7,250 bases of DNA from Saprospiraceae bacterium (GTDB lineage: Bacteria; Bacteroidota; Bacteroidia; Chitinophagales; Saprospiraceae), in assembly GCA_947441325.1 (NCBI GenBank), contig CANETR010000097.1, positions 1-7,250 on the forward strand, read 5' to 3'. This document shows, piece by piece, positions 1 through 6,289 of the stretch. Below the pieces are notes generated by a model. It saw nothing but the letters and a program-made list of their open reading frames with translations. It ran no database searches and was not told where the DNA came from. The position numbers and the translations under genes are program-made. Position 1 is the first letter of the stretch; every line of letters starts with the position of its first letter.

Positions 1-61
1 AAATATCAAGATAATCAAGTGCATTCTGTCTTATTAAATCAAAAACGTCATTTTTTGTCAT
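1..61 (-). CDS. 5' end of an unidentified gene, cut by the window edge
   Basis: An ATG at 59-61 on the minus strand opens a frame that stays open to the left edge and reads MTKNDVFDLIRQNALDYLDI. It begins 12 nt after the stop codon of the TPR-OB gene and on the same strand, which fits one more member of the operon. There is no clear Shine-Dalgarno sequence, as for most genes here. Twenty residues are too few to name a family. The start looks helical and acidic, and no domain can be claimed. Because the visible piece is short, an open frame by chance in AT-rich DNA is possible. The tight spacing is the main support. Confidence 0.55.
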   Translation of the reverse strand, partial: MTKNDVFDLIRQNALDYLDI

Positions 62-73
62 TATCAGTAAAAT

Positions 74-1603
74 TTACTTGTTCAAATTCTGTTTGTATAA
101 ATCTAACATCTTCCAGCCCCACTGACCTTTCTTTTTGTTGAATGACAAAATGGCTCTTCCGCATACGCTTTGAGAATTTTGAAGATTTAATTTTGAAACG
201 ATGGATGGTTCTACAAAAACATCATCAACAAAACCAAATTTTCCTTCTTCATTTATTTTAATTTCTCCTTCAAATGACTTTTTAGCATCAGCTGTTAAAT
301 TGGGATCGGCTTTTTCCGCACTCAAAACCTTATAAAATCCATCTTGACCTGCTCCATTAAAGCGTACCTTCAAAAGATCGCCTATTTGAGGCTTTATTAA
401 CTTTCCAGCATAATTGAAGAATCCATGTTTTTGCTTGTCTTTCACAAACGATAGCATATTCTTGTTTTCATTTACAAACTCAACAACAATTAATTCTTCT
501 GGGATATCTTGAAACAAGATTTCCTCAGCCTGCTTTAAGTGACTCATATAAAAGTCCGAATTATCTCTTTTTGAATTTGCTGATTTGTACCAATCCATTT
601 CTGTCCATTGCATAATTTGGTTTGGTATTTTCCATTGATGTTTTTCCCTTGTTGAAACAACTTTTTGAATTTCCGTTTTCGCCTCGTTGAACATTCTTTT
701 TTGAATGAGCATTTCAGCAAACGATTGTCTTAATTTTATTAAAAAGTCTTCGGGTGTTTTTAGGCTCAAGGCTTTACAATAGCACGCAAACTGAATTTCT
801 TTGTTCCCTAAAAATATTTCTGCCATTAGTTCCCATACCCAGAAGTCATTTCTTTTTTGCTTAGCAAAAGGTAAAAATGCAGAAAGCACATTTCCATCAT
901 TCCCCAAAGCTAAAAGAAGTTTTGCTTTGAAGTAAGGAGGATATTGATAGTCAGGATGTTTCTCAATCAAATAGTCCAATTTTGGCAAGAATGATTGGAT
1001 CTTATCCTTGTCAATCACTTTTTGCTGTCCAAAAGGATCTAAAGGTGTTCCTTCCAAAAGTTTTTTTGCGTAGGCAATGTATGCTTGTTCAGCAATGGAC
1101 ATGATCTTTTTACCGTTGAAATCTTCTTTAATATAATCTTGGGAAAGTAGATTATCAAAATCCCACCAGTCAGCAAAAGTCAGGTAACCAGACCAGTTTT
1201 GATAGCCTTTGTGAAACGCTTTGTAAATAAAAGAATATGCCTCAGATGGCTTAGTGAAATGAAAGGTCGTTATCAACTCAAACAATTCATTGATCTTACC
1301 AAAATCAACTTGCTCTGTTTTCTGTAAAGAAAAAACTAAACTGCCTATTTGCCAAGCACAATTGTCAAAGACCATTTTCTCGTACTCAGGCAATTGCAAA
1401 TCACTTATCTTTATTATATATCCTTTGAATGCTTCATATTGTTCTGGTTGAGCATATTTTTTGAGGTAATCGTAATAAACCCAAGCAGCGGCGCGCTTAT
1501 TCCAAATATTCTCTGAATCTAATTCTAAAGCTTGATTAGCCATTTGTAATGCTTCATCAAGTTTACCTGCTTGTCTTAGTTCTTTGATTTCTTTAAATGA
1601 CAT
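74..1603 (-). CDS. TPR protein with C-terminal OB/cold-shock-like domains
   Basis: This is a 509-aa soluble protein with no signal peptide or membrane segment. Residues 1-34 form a TPR-like helical hairpin (AGKLDEALQMANQALELDS). Further helical, aromatic-rich repeat-like segments continue to about residue 365, for example MFNEAKTEIQKVV near 304-316. The C-terminus holds two beta-rich segments. One is at about 371-430 (LIVVEFVNENKNMLSFV, then KHGFFNYAG). The other is at about 443-500 (FEGEIKINEEGKFGFVDD), where GKFGFVDDVFV resembles the K-G-F-G-F-I surface of cold-shock OB folds that binds single-stranded RNA or DNA. The likely role is a scaffold whose OB end touches nucleic acid, perhaps msDNA or helicase substrate; this is inference. 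Its ATG (1601-1603) overlaps the end of the helicase gene by 11 nt, so translation is probably coupled and the two proteins may act together. The TPR call is moderate; the second OB segment is the clearer domain. Confidence 0.85.
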   Translation of the reverse strand: MSFKEIKELRQAGKLDEALQMANQALELDSENIWNKRAAAWVYYDYLKKYAQPEQYEAFKGYIIKISDLQLPEYEKMVFDNCAWQIGSLVFSLQKTEQVDFGKINELFELITTFHFTKPSEAYSFIYKAFHKGYQNWSGYLTFADWWDFDNLLSQDYIKEDFNGKKIMSIAEQAYIAYAKKLLEGTPLDPFGQQKVIDKDKIQSFLPKLDYLIEKHPDYQYPPYFKAKLLLALGNDGNVLSAFLPFAKQKRNDFWVWELMAEIFLGNKEIQFACYCKALSLKTPEDFLIKLRQSFAEMLIQKRMFNEAKTEIQKVVSTREKHQWKIPNQIMQWTEMDWYKSANSKRDNSDFYMSHLKQAEEILFQDIPEELIVVEFVNENKNMLSFVKDKQKHGFFNYAGKLIKPQIGDLLKVRFNGAGQDGFYKVLSAEKADPNLTADAKKSFEGEIKINEEGKFGFVDDVFVEPSIVSKLNLQNSQSVCGRAILSFNKKKGQWGWKMLDLYKQNLNK

Positions 1604-3800
1604 AGTCAGCTTCTTTAAGATTATTTACAATGGTTTTAACTTTAGAAAGGAGTTCGGGGCTATCGCATTTGTTTTCCAATGGCAATACTCTGCCAAAGAA
1701 ACCCGCACCATCATATTCAAAATCAATTATACAAGATTTGCCATTTTTTTCAATTGTATATCTTTCTTTATATTGAAGATGCTGAATGTTGACAATTCTT
1801 TCATCTTCTGATAGACCTATATTTACAAAATCGAAAAGATTTTTCAAGAAAGGCTTCTCTTCTTCGATGGCTACATCAAATTCAATTTGGGTTAAAATCC
1901 CCGCGATATTATTTCGATTAACTACCACAGGGGAAGCACTATCAAGTATTTTAGTAATGGCCTCAAAAAACTCATTAGAATTAGTTTGCGCCGGCACATT
2001 TTGAAAATTGTTCTTGAATACATTTTGACCGTTAACCCAATATTTGAATGCGGCCGTTTGTCCCTCTCTCTTGAAGATATAACGTATTTCATACCCAAAT
2101 TTCTGCCACGATTCAATATCTATGTAATGCTTCCTAAGATTATACCATCTGTGAATGAAATGGTCTTGAATGGTTAATGGGGCATCAATTAAACCATATT
2201 TTTCTAATTCTGGTAAAACCTCACTGATATTAATTTCTATTACAGGATTTGATTGTCCTATCAATACATTAAAGGCTTGTTGAACATTCACATCAATAAA
2301 ATCCATGCCTGAAAAGGATGAAAAAAACGGTGGATTGATACAAAAAAGTTTCTTAGATGCTCTGGTAATTGCTGTATATGCCCAACGATAAAAATCTGAA
2401 TTTGTCTTACCAGAAAGATCATGTTCCGATTCATAAAAGTTGAAATTGGACTTTGCGCCTCTATCCCAAAAAACAAATGCATTTGCCCATTCACCACCTT
2501 GGGCTTTATGGCAGGTTACTGCATATCCATATTTCAAAAGAATACAGTTGAAATATTTATCGTTGATAATTGCGTCCTTAAATTCCTGAGTGCCTTTTTT
2601 AAGTTTGGGATACCTGTTTTTAAAATCTACATAAAGAGCTCTTTGCTCTTCCGGTTTGAGGTAATTATCACCGTATAAGTAGTTCTCTAAAATATATCCG
2701 TTTATAGTTTTGGGCTGATTATTTTCATCAGGTAAAACAAGGCTTATTCCTCTCCAAGTTAATCTGACAGTTTTTGTTTTCCCTTTTTCAATGTAAAAAC
2801 TTACTTCTCTGCTTTCAACTGATGGACTTGCTTCTGAAACTACTGCAAATTCACCATTCATTATTCCTAAACGGTAATTGTTCCCTCCAATAATAACTGT
2901 GTCAGATGCCTGAATAGGTAAATCAGCTCCAAATTTATCTTTACGGATAGCAAGATTCAAATCAAGTGCTGTTTTGTTTTGATAGCAAATGATGATTTTT
3001 TGCTCTTGTTGAGTATTGTAAGTATCGAGATAATCCTGATATGTAGGATTGAATATATCCCTATTGTTTTCTCTTAGATTAAAATCATTGAAATAACCAG
3101 AAGTCAGACATTGCCTTATTTTAGTGGCTGAAATCAAAATACCATTATTGGCATCCTGCCGTTTTACTTCCTTCATTTCCGTTTGCTTAACTGAAACCTT
3201 ATAAGTTTCATTAAGATAATTTTGGTCAAGTGCAGGAGAAAATTTCATTCCGATTGGTGGCAACTGAGCAGGGTCACCTATGAAAATGATTTTGCTCGTT
3301 GTGGTTTCTTCTTGAATTCGTGCATAAGAAACAAGGTCTCTCAATAAATGCCCACTTCCAAAGCGAAAAAACTCTCCTTGGCTCAAAACATCACTGAGCA
3401 TAGATGCTTCATCTACTATCAGAATTGAATTATGAACTTCAGTATTGTTTCTGATTTTGTATTGGTACAAAAAGGAAACATCATTCTCATTTTCACTTTG
3501 TTTAATCTCTTGTAATTCGTTAAAACTGTAAATTCCTTTATGAATGGTCGTAGATTCAAAGCCTGTTTTTTGATTCATGACTTTTGCAGCTCTACCAGTA
3601 GGAGCCATCAATTGATATCTCTTCTCTAATGATTGAAGATATTCGACAAAACCTTTGAGTAGAGTTGTTTTGCCACTTCCCGCATAACCCTGAAGTATAA
3701 ACACCCGCTCGTCACTTTCTAAAAAAGCATGAAGCATTTCCAGCGCATTGCGTTGATCGTTGGTGAGATTTATATGTTGGAAATGGTCTAAAATTTTCAT
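1593..3800 (-). CDS. SF1B RecD/Dda-like helicase with extra C-terminal region
   Basis: This is a 735-aa ATP-dependent helicase. Visible motifs are Walker A GYAGSGKTT (38-46, Lys44), motif Ia APTGRAA (66-72), TTIHK (84-88), Walker B IVDEAS (128-133), motif III GDPAQLPP (175-182), motif V YAVTCHKAQGGEW (426-438) and motif VI YTAITRA (475-481). The DEAS box, GDPAQLPP and the H-K-x-Q-G motif place it in the AAA_30 / UvrD_C_2 group with RecD, RecD2 and Dda, which move 5'-3' on single-stranded DNA. A beta-rich insert between the domains (about 300-400) probably includes the SH3-like module of that group. About 235 residues after motif VI (500-735) have no motif I recognise. The start is taken at ATG 3798-3800, which has AAAGGA eight bases upstream; the frame extends to a TTG at 3821 that would place this ribosome site inside the gene. 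It lies 52 nt after the 294-aa gene and overlaps the TPR-OB gene by 11 nt. It is the likely motor of the retron-linked effector. Confidence 0.93.
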   Translation of the reverse strand: MKILDHFQHINLTNDQRNALEMLHAFLESDERVFILQGYAGSGKTTLLKGFVEYLQSLEKRYQLMAPTGRAAKVMNQKTGFESTTIHKGIYSFNELQEIKQSENENDVSFLYQYKIRNNTEVHNSILIVDEASMLSDVLSQGEFFRFGSGHLLRDLVSYARIQEETTTSKIIFIGDPAQLPPIGMKFSPALDQNYLNETYKVSVKQTEMKEVKRQDANNGILISATKIRQCLTSGYFNDFNLRENNRDIFNPTYQDYLDTYNTQQEQKIIICYQNKTALDLNLAIRKDKFGADLPIQASDTVIIGGNNYRLGIMNGEFAVVSEASPSVESREVSFYIEKGKTKTVRLTWRGISLVLPDENNQPKTINGYILENYLYGDNYLKPEEQRALYVDFKNRYPKLKKGTQEFKDAIINDKYFNCILLKYGYAVTCHKAQGGEWANAFVFWDRGAKSNFNFYESEHDLSGKTNSDFYRWAYTAITRASKKLFCINPPFFSSFSGMDFIDVNVQQAFNVLIGQSNPVIEINISEVLPELEKYGLIDAPLTIQDHFIHRWYNLRKHYIDIESWQKFGYEIRYIFKREGQTAAFKYWVNGQNVFKNNFQNVPAQTNSNEFFEAITKILDSASPVVVNRNNIAGILTQIEFDVAIEEEKPFLKNLFDFVNIGLSEDERIVNIQHLQYKERYTIEKNGKSCIIDFEYDGAGFFGRVLPLENKCDSPELLSKVKTIVNNLKEADYVI

Positions 3801-3808
3801 TTTTATTA

Positions 3809-3815
3809 TCCTTTC
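3809..3815 (-). promoter_or_regulatory. Ribosome binding site that fixes the helicase start
   Basis: The minus strand reads GAAAGGA and ends 8 nt before the ATG at 3798-3800. It is the only obvious Shine-Dalgarno-like sequence among the operon genes. It decides for the ATG over the in-frame TTG at 3819-3821, and suggests the helicase has its own translation initiation after the 52-nt gap. Confidence 0.6.
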
Positions 3816-3852
3816 ATACAAAGGTTGGAGTTATCTGTGCAGTCAATTTGCA

Positions 3853-4737
3853 TTATTTATTTTTATCCATTTGTTGCTTTAATTTTTCAAGGTCAGGATT
3901 AATTGCACCAAGGGTATTTTTCTGTGGCTTTGTTTTATTTGGTGGCACGATATTTTTATTCTTTGGTGCAGATTTATTGGCATAAACTACTTCAATTTGA
4001 CTTACAAAATTTTGAAGGAAACCATAAAATTTAAAGTAATATTTTGATTCATTACCTTTTATCTGTTCTAAAATATTTTTTTGATATTCAAGTTTATCGG
4101 ACCCTCGATGCGATTCGTTACGTGCTACACTGATTTCTTGCCTTAAATTTTTAAATCTTTGAAAATCAAACGGTAGTTTGTAGTTATTTGGTGTAGTCAT
4201 CAGAAAATAAACTAATTGAAACTTATTTTGAGCACTCCAAGAATTTTTATTTTCCTTTTCTTTTTCAATAATTAAATCTTGTAGTGTTTTCCTAATTTGC
4301 TTTCCTTCAATAGAATAGTCTTGAACAACTTGCCTCTTTATATTTTCGTTTAAATTTCTCCATTTAATTAGATATTCATTGTCAAATAAATAGTTAGTTA
4401 TTCCTTCAATCTGTTGATTTAAGCAGAATGAAAATTCATAAAATCTATCACGTCGTCTATTATATTCCATTTCTTTAAAATCATATATTAAATTTTTAAG
4501 GAGTTCTTCATTGTTAATTGGGAAGGTAGAGTAAAAATCTTTTGCCTGTTTATCAATGACTAGTCTTATACAATGTTCATAGATATCCTCAAAAAAAGGA
4601 TGCTTTGCTATTTCTTCAACATGCGATTTTTCACCAATTGTTTTCAATATTTCTTCAATCAACCATTCATTACCATCTAATTTTATTAGATCCCCAATGA
4701 TTTGAACAAGTTTTTTAAGCTTTTCCCTATCCTGCAT
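3853..4737 (-). CDS. Helical retron-operon protein, HEPN-like candidate
   Basis: This is a 294-aa protein I do not recognise. It appears almost wholly alpha-helical, is rich in Lys, Glu, Asn and Phe, and has no signal peptide or membrane span. Residues 95-118 (RRDRFYEFSFCLNQQIEGIT and following) look like the first helices of HEPN-type four-helix bundles. Residues 206-212 read RNESHRG, close to the R-N-x-x-x-H signature of HEPN ribonucleases but one residue shorter (R-x3-H instead of R-x4-6-H). Residues 255-278 are Pro, Lys and Asn rich and probably disordered, followed by a short charged C-terminal helix (DLEKLKQQMDKNK). The ATG lies 2 nt after the RT stop codon, so translation is almost certainly coupled to the RT. 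The position directly after the RT is where retrons often carry an accessory or toxic subunit. It could equally be a non-catalytic adaptor between RT-msDNA and the helicase. The gene is certain; the function is open. Confidence 0.88.
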   Translation of the reverse strand: MQDREKLKKLVQIIGDLIKLDGNEWLIEEILKTIGEKSHVEEIAKHPFFEDIYEHCIRLVIDKQAKDFYSTFPINNEELLKNLIYDFKEMEYNRRRDRFYEFSFCLNQQIEGITNYLFDNEYLIKWRNLNENIKRQVVQDYSIEGKQIRKTLQDLIIEKEKENKNSWSAQNKFQLVYFLMTTPNNYKLPFDFQRFKNLRQEISVARNESHRGSDKLEYQKNILEQIKGNESKYYFKFYGFLQNFVSQIEVVYANKSAPKNKNIVPPNKTKPQKNTLGAINPDLEKLKQQMDKNK

Positions 4738-4739
4738 AT

Positions 4740-5936
4740 TTAGCTTTTTTTATACCTATCATAAAGGTTAATTCCCTCAATAAGCCCTTTATTCAAGATT
4801 GTATTTACGACATTTTCTAAGTCAATTTTCTCATTTTCTTTCTTGACTTTCATTCCGTTTAAAAAATCAAACCTTTCCTTCAACCCTTTATAAGTCCCAT
4901 CCTCAATTCCTTTAACCATCTTCAAAAACTCCAATTTGCCATCAAGCACATTCACTAAACAAGCATTCGGTTTTTTAACATGTCCTTTGTCGGTAAGGTA
5001 ATCGCGTTTAAAAATCTGTTCCGCTTTTTCATAACCGTACTTTTCCCAATAATATAACCACATTCGGATTTGCTTTACATACCTACTGTGGACATTAACC
5101 TTGTCGTTTACAATCAAGCCTGTTGCTTCCTGGCGATACCCAGCTTTCTGCAACCGAGTTTTCTTTGGGTTAATAATTAGTTTTTGGTCTTCTTCAATAA
5201 TTCGTTTAAGCTCATTATTAAATGCTTCATCCGTGTATATATTGTGCTGTGACGAAAAGGTTATGTCATCGGCATATCTGGAATAGGTTGCACCAAATCG
5301 GTTGGCAAGACCAGTGAGTCTACGGTCTAGCTTTTTACAAAGAATGTTAGTTAAGGTCGGAGAGGTAGGGCTACCTTGTGGAAGCACAGTTTTTTCCTTT
5401 CCATCAATTTCAAAAGGATGGGTGCAAAGACTAGCCAATAGAAAAGCTAACTCTTCCTTTTCTTTAGATCCGCTTAAATTAAATGGTTCGTATGAAAAAC
5501 CGTACTTAACCCATTTTCTATCAAAAGAATGAAAAAAGTCTTTTAAATCGATGTTTAGAACATAATGATGGCCCACGTGCTTTTTGGCATTGTCAACGAT
5601 AGACTTCCCTATAACAAAACCTGTTGCTGCTTCATGTGGATCATTTACACATTGCAGCGCAAAGTTTAGAGATCGAAGAATAGATTTTAATCCTTTTATG
5701 GGTGCATTGATGGTTCTGTCTGCTCCCGACTTTTTTTTGATGGTAAAAGTCTGATAACGCTTTTTACAAAGTTTAGGATTAGCGTAATAGGTCAATGATT
5801 TTAATTGAACAGGCTTACACTTCTCTCCATATAACATGTTCTTAGCGTCACTTAATAGCTTCGCCAAGTCCTCTTTGCTTTGAAGTTCAGCAAATTGTTG
5901 TCGTATTTGGTTGATATGTGCTTGTTCAATTTTCAT
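4740..5936 (-). CDS. Retron reverse transcriptase
   Basis: This is a 398-aa RNA-directed DNA polymerase of normal size for retrons. It uses the RNA encoded just upstream as primer and template to make msDNA. Motifs in order: GADRTINAP (71-79, fingers), the retron region X signature NAKKH (116-120, consensus NAxxH), motif A VLNIDLKDFF (126-135) with catalytic Asp130, QGSPTSP (187-193), and YADD (221-224) with catalytic Asp223 and Asp224. ATG at 271-273 sits where retron RTs have VTG (region Y, thumb), so the Val is replaced by Ala. All catalytic residues are present, so the enzyme should be active. NAxxH together with an upstream RNA with paired ends separates it from group II intron, DGR and Abi-type RTs; no maturase or HNH domain is fused. 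The ATG (5934-5936) lies 11 nt after the a2 arm of the RNA and has no Shine-Dalgarno sequence. The next gene starts 2 nt after the stop. Confidence 0.96.
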   Translation of the reverse strand: MKIEQAHINQIRQQFAELQSKEDLAKLLSDAKNMLYGEKCKPVQLKSLTYYANPKLCKKRYQTFTIKKKSGADRTINAPIKGLKSILRSLNFALQCVNDPHEAATGFVIGKSIVDNAKKHVGHHYVLNIDLKDFFHSFDRKWVKYGFSYEPFNLSGSKEKEELAFLLASLCTHPFEIDGKEKTVLPQGSPTSPTLTNILCKKLDRRLTGLANRFGATYSRYADDITFSSQHNIYTDEAFNNELKRIIEEDQKLIINPKKTRLQKAGYRQEATGLIVNDKVNVHSRYVKQIRMWLYYWEKYGYEKAEQIFKRDYLTDKGHVKKPNACLVNVLDGKLEFLKMVKGIEDGTYKGLKERFDFLNGMKVKKENEKIDLENVVNTILNKGLIEGINLYDRYKKS

Positions 5937-5947
5937 ATTAAAGTTTT

Positions 5948-5970
5948 GAAGAGCTTTGAAAACACCTGCC
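5948..5970 (-). repeat. Retron a2 arm
   Basis: The minus strand reads GGCAGGTGTTTTCAAAG followed by CTCTTC and pairs with a1 (6171-6192). The arm ends 11 nt before the RT start codon. It marks the 3' end of the msd, where reverse transcription would start. A single extra U lies in the run of U. Confidence 0.85.
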
Positions 5971-6008
5971 TGATACTCTATTTGTATGTATAAATCAATA
6001 CCTATTAA

Positions 6009-6082
6009 TCACTAAAAATTCATAAATAACAATTTCATATTGACATTGAAATCAATAATCACTGTTATAAATGCCTAAGTGA
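6009..6082 (-). ncRNA. Putative msd hairpin
   Basis: Three nested paired segments are visible on the minus strand. TCACT (6078-6082) pairs with AGTGA (6009-6013). CATTTATAAC (6064-6073) pairs with GTTATTTATG (6021-6030) apart from two central U-U mismatches. ATTTCA (6047-6052) pairs with TGAAAT (6032-6037) around a 9-nt loop. The stem is AT-rich and interrupted, with an 11-nt bulge on one side. This is the best candidate for the template of the msDNA stem. A second AGTGATTA copy (6056-6063) offers an alternative local fold with TCACT. Confidence 0.5.
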
Positions 6083-6116
6083 CATTCATCCCAACGCGAG
6101 GTCGGGAGAAGATGCC
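6081..6116 (-). ncRNA. GC-rich hairpin in the retron RNA
   Basis: The core CCCGAC, loop CTCGC, GTTGGG (6090-6106) gives 6 bp with one G-U pair. It can extend outward through GGCAUCUUCU against AUGAAUGUC with one mismatch, one bulged C and two more G-U pairs. It is the most stable local structure in the spacer and stands out from the AT-rich surroundings. It is either the last msr hairpin or the first msd structure; its outer end competes with the msd hairpin at 6081-6082. Confidence 0.6.
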
Positions 6117-6123
6117 GATCATT

Positions 6124-6145
6124 GTCTCAAACCGAAATCTGAGAC
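6124..6145 (-). ncRNA. msr stem-loop with UUUCGG loop
   Basis: The minus strand reads GTCTCA, a 10-nt loop GATTTCGGTT, then TGAGAC: a perfect 6-bp stem. From memory, the second msr stem-loop of retron Eco1 (Ec86) also has UUUCGG in its loop, so this is probably an RT recognition element. It lies between a1 and the GC-rich hairpin, as expected for msr. Confidence 0.7.
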
Positions 6146-6170
6146 CAGCACCCACGAATCAATATCTTCT

Positions 6171-6192
6171 GGCAAGTGTTTCAAAGAACTTC
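6171..6192 (-). repeat. Retron a1 arm
   Basis: The minus strand reads GAAG-TT-CTTTGAAACACTTGCC. Its reverse complement matches the a2 arm at 5948-5970 except for two mismatches, one extra base in a2 and one pair that becomes G-U in RNA. About 19 of 22 bases pair, across 200 nt of intervening sequence. It is the 5' arm whose pairing with a2 brings the priming guanosine to the template end. Confidence 0.85.
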
Positions 6193-6200
6193 TGCAAAGC

Positions 6201-6222
6201 TAGATCACAATTATGCAATCTA
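6201..6222 (-). promoter_or_regulatory. Dyad upstream of a1
   Basis: The minus strand reads TAGATTGCA, TAAT, TGTGATCTA. As RNA this is a 9-bp hairpin using two G-U pairs; as DNA it is an imperfect dyad with 7 of 9 positions matching. It lies between the presumed transcription start (about 6231) and a1. It may be a 5' stabilising hairpin of the RNA or an operator for the divergent WYL protein. Confidence 0.4.
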
Positions 6223-6289
6223 ACTGCACTACAAAAACAAAGTTAATCAATTCTTTCAAATTCAGCTGTTTTTGGATATTATGCACTAC
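6210..6289. repeat. Pair of shared repeats in the divergent promoter region
   Basis: On the plus strand ATTATGCA occurs at 6210-6217 and 6278-6285, and TGCACTAC at 6225-6232 and 6282-6289. In the right copy the two words overlap as ATTATGCACTAC and run into the WYL -7 box; in the left copy they are split by 7 bp and cover the expected retron transcription start. This is a candidate binding site pair for a regulator, most simply the WYL protein. Confidence 0.4.
6238..6245 (-). promoter_or_regulatory. Promoter -7 box of the retron operon
   Basis: The minus strand reads TAACTTTG, an exact match to the Bacteroidota -7 consensus TAnnTTTG. A TTTG lies upstream at 6257-6260, but the gap is 11 nt instead of about 19, so no proper -33 box is seen. 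Transcription would start near 6230 and run into the retron RNA, the RT and the rest of the operon. Confidence 0.5.

Larger units (their letters stand above)
5948..6231 (-). ncRNA. Retron msr-msd non-coding RNA
   Basis: This is the transcript directly upstream of the RT gene. Its core is enclosed by complementary arms: a1 at 6171-6192 and a2 at 5948-5970. Between them are an msr-type stem-loop (6124-6145) with UUUCGG in the loop, a second GC-rich hairpin (6090-6106), and an AT-rich region that can fold as the msd hairpin (6009-6082). The 5' end is set near 6231 by the TAACTTTG box just upstream, but the functional RNA may start nearer a1 at 6192. A branching guanosine should lie at or just after the end of a1; G6173 or G6169 are the candidates and I cannot choose. 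There is no open frame of note here. The arrangement of RNA, a2 arm, then the RT start 11 nt later is the normal retron layout. The exact msr/msd boundary and msDNA ends are not determinable by eye. Confidence 0.85.

Noticed and set aside
1584..2678. Short plus-strand open frames opposite the helicase gene (1584-1811, 1786-2004, 1986-2177, 2421-2678)
   Set aside because: They lie antisense to a gene with a full set of helicase motifs and their translations look like reverse-frame noise rich in Phe and Ser.
3801..3821. TTG start at 3821 for the helicase, adding seven residues
   Set aside because: The ATG at 3798-3800 has a well-spaced AAAGGA that would lie inside the gene if the TTG were used, and the seven extra residues match no helicase feature.
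3819..3847. Possible internal promoter before the helicase on the minus strand (ATTG at 3844-3847, AACCTTTG at 3819-3826)
   Set aside because: The -7 box differs from TAnnTTTG at its first base, and the gap of 17 nt is short; the match is too weak in AT-rich DNA.
4740..5936. Group II intron, diversity-generating or Abi-type RT instead of retron RT
   Set aside because: There is no maturase or endonuclease domain and no intron ends or template/variable repeats in the window; NAxxH and the adjacent RNA with paired ends are retron features.
5993..6164. Three copies of AATCAATA (5993-6000, 6050-6057, 6157-6164)
   Set aside because: An AT-rich 8-mer with uneven spacing and no flanking similarity. 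It is not a CRISPR or iteron array and is likely chance.
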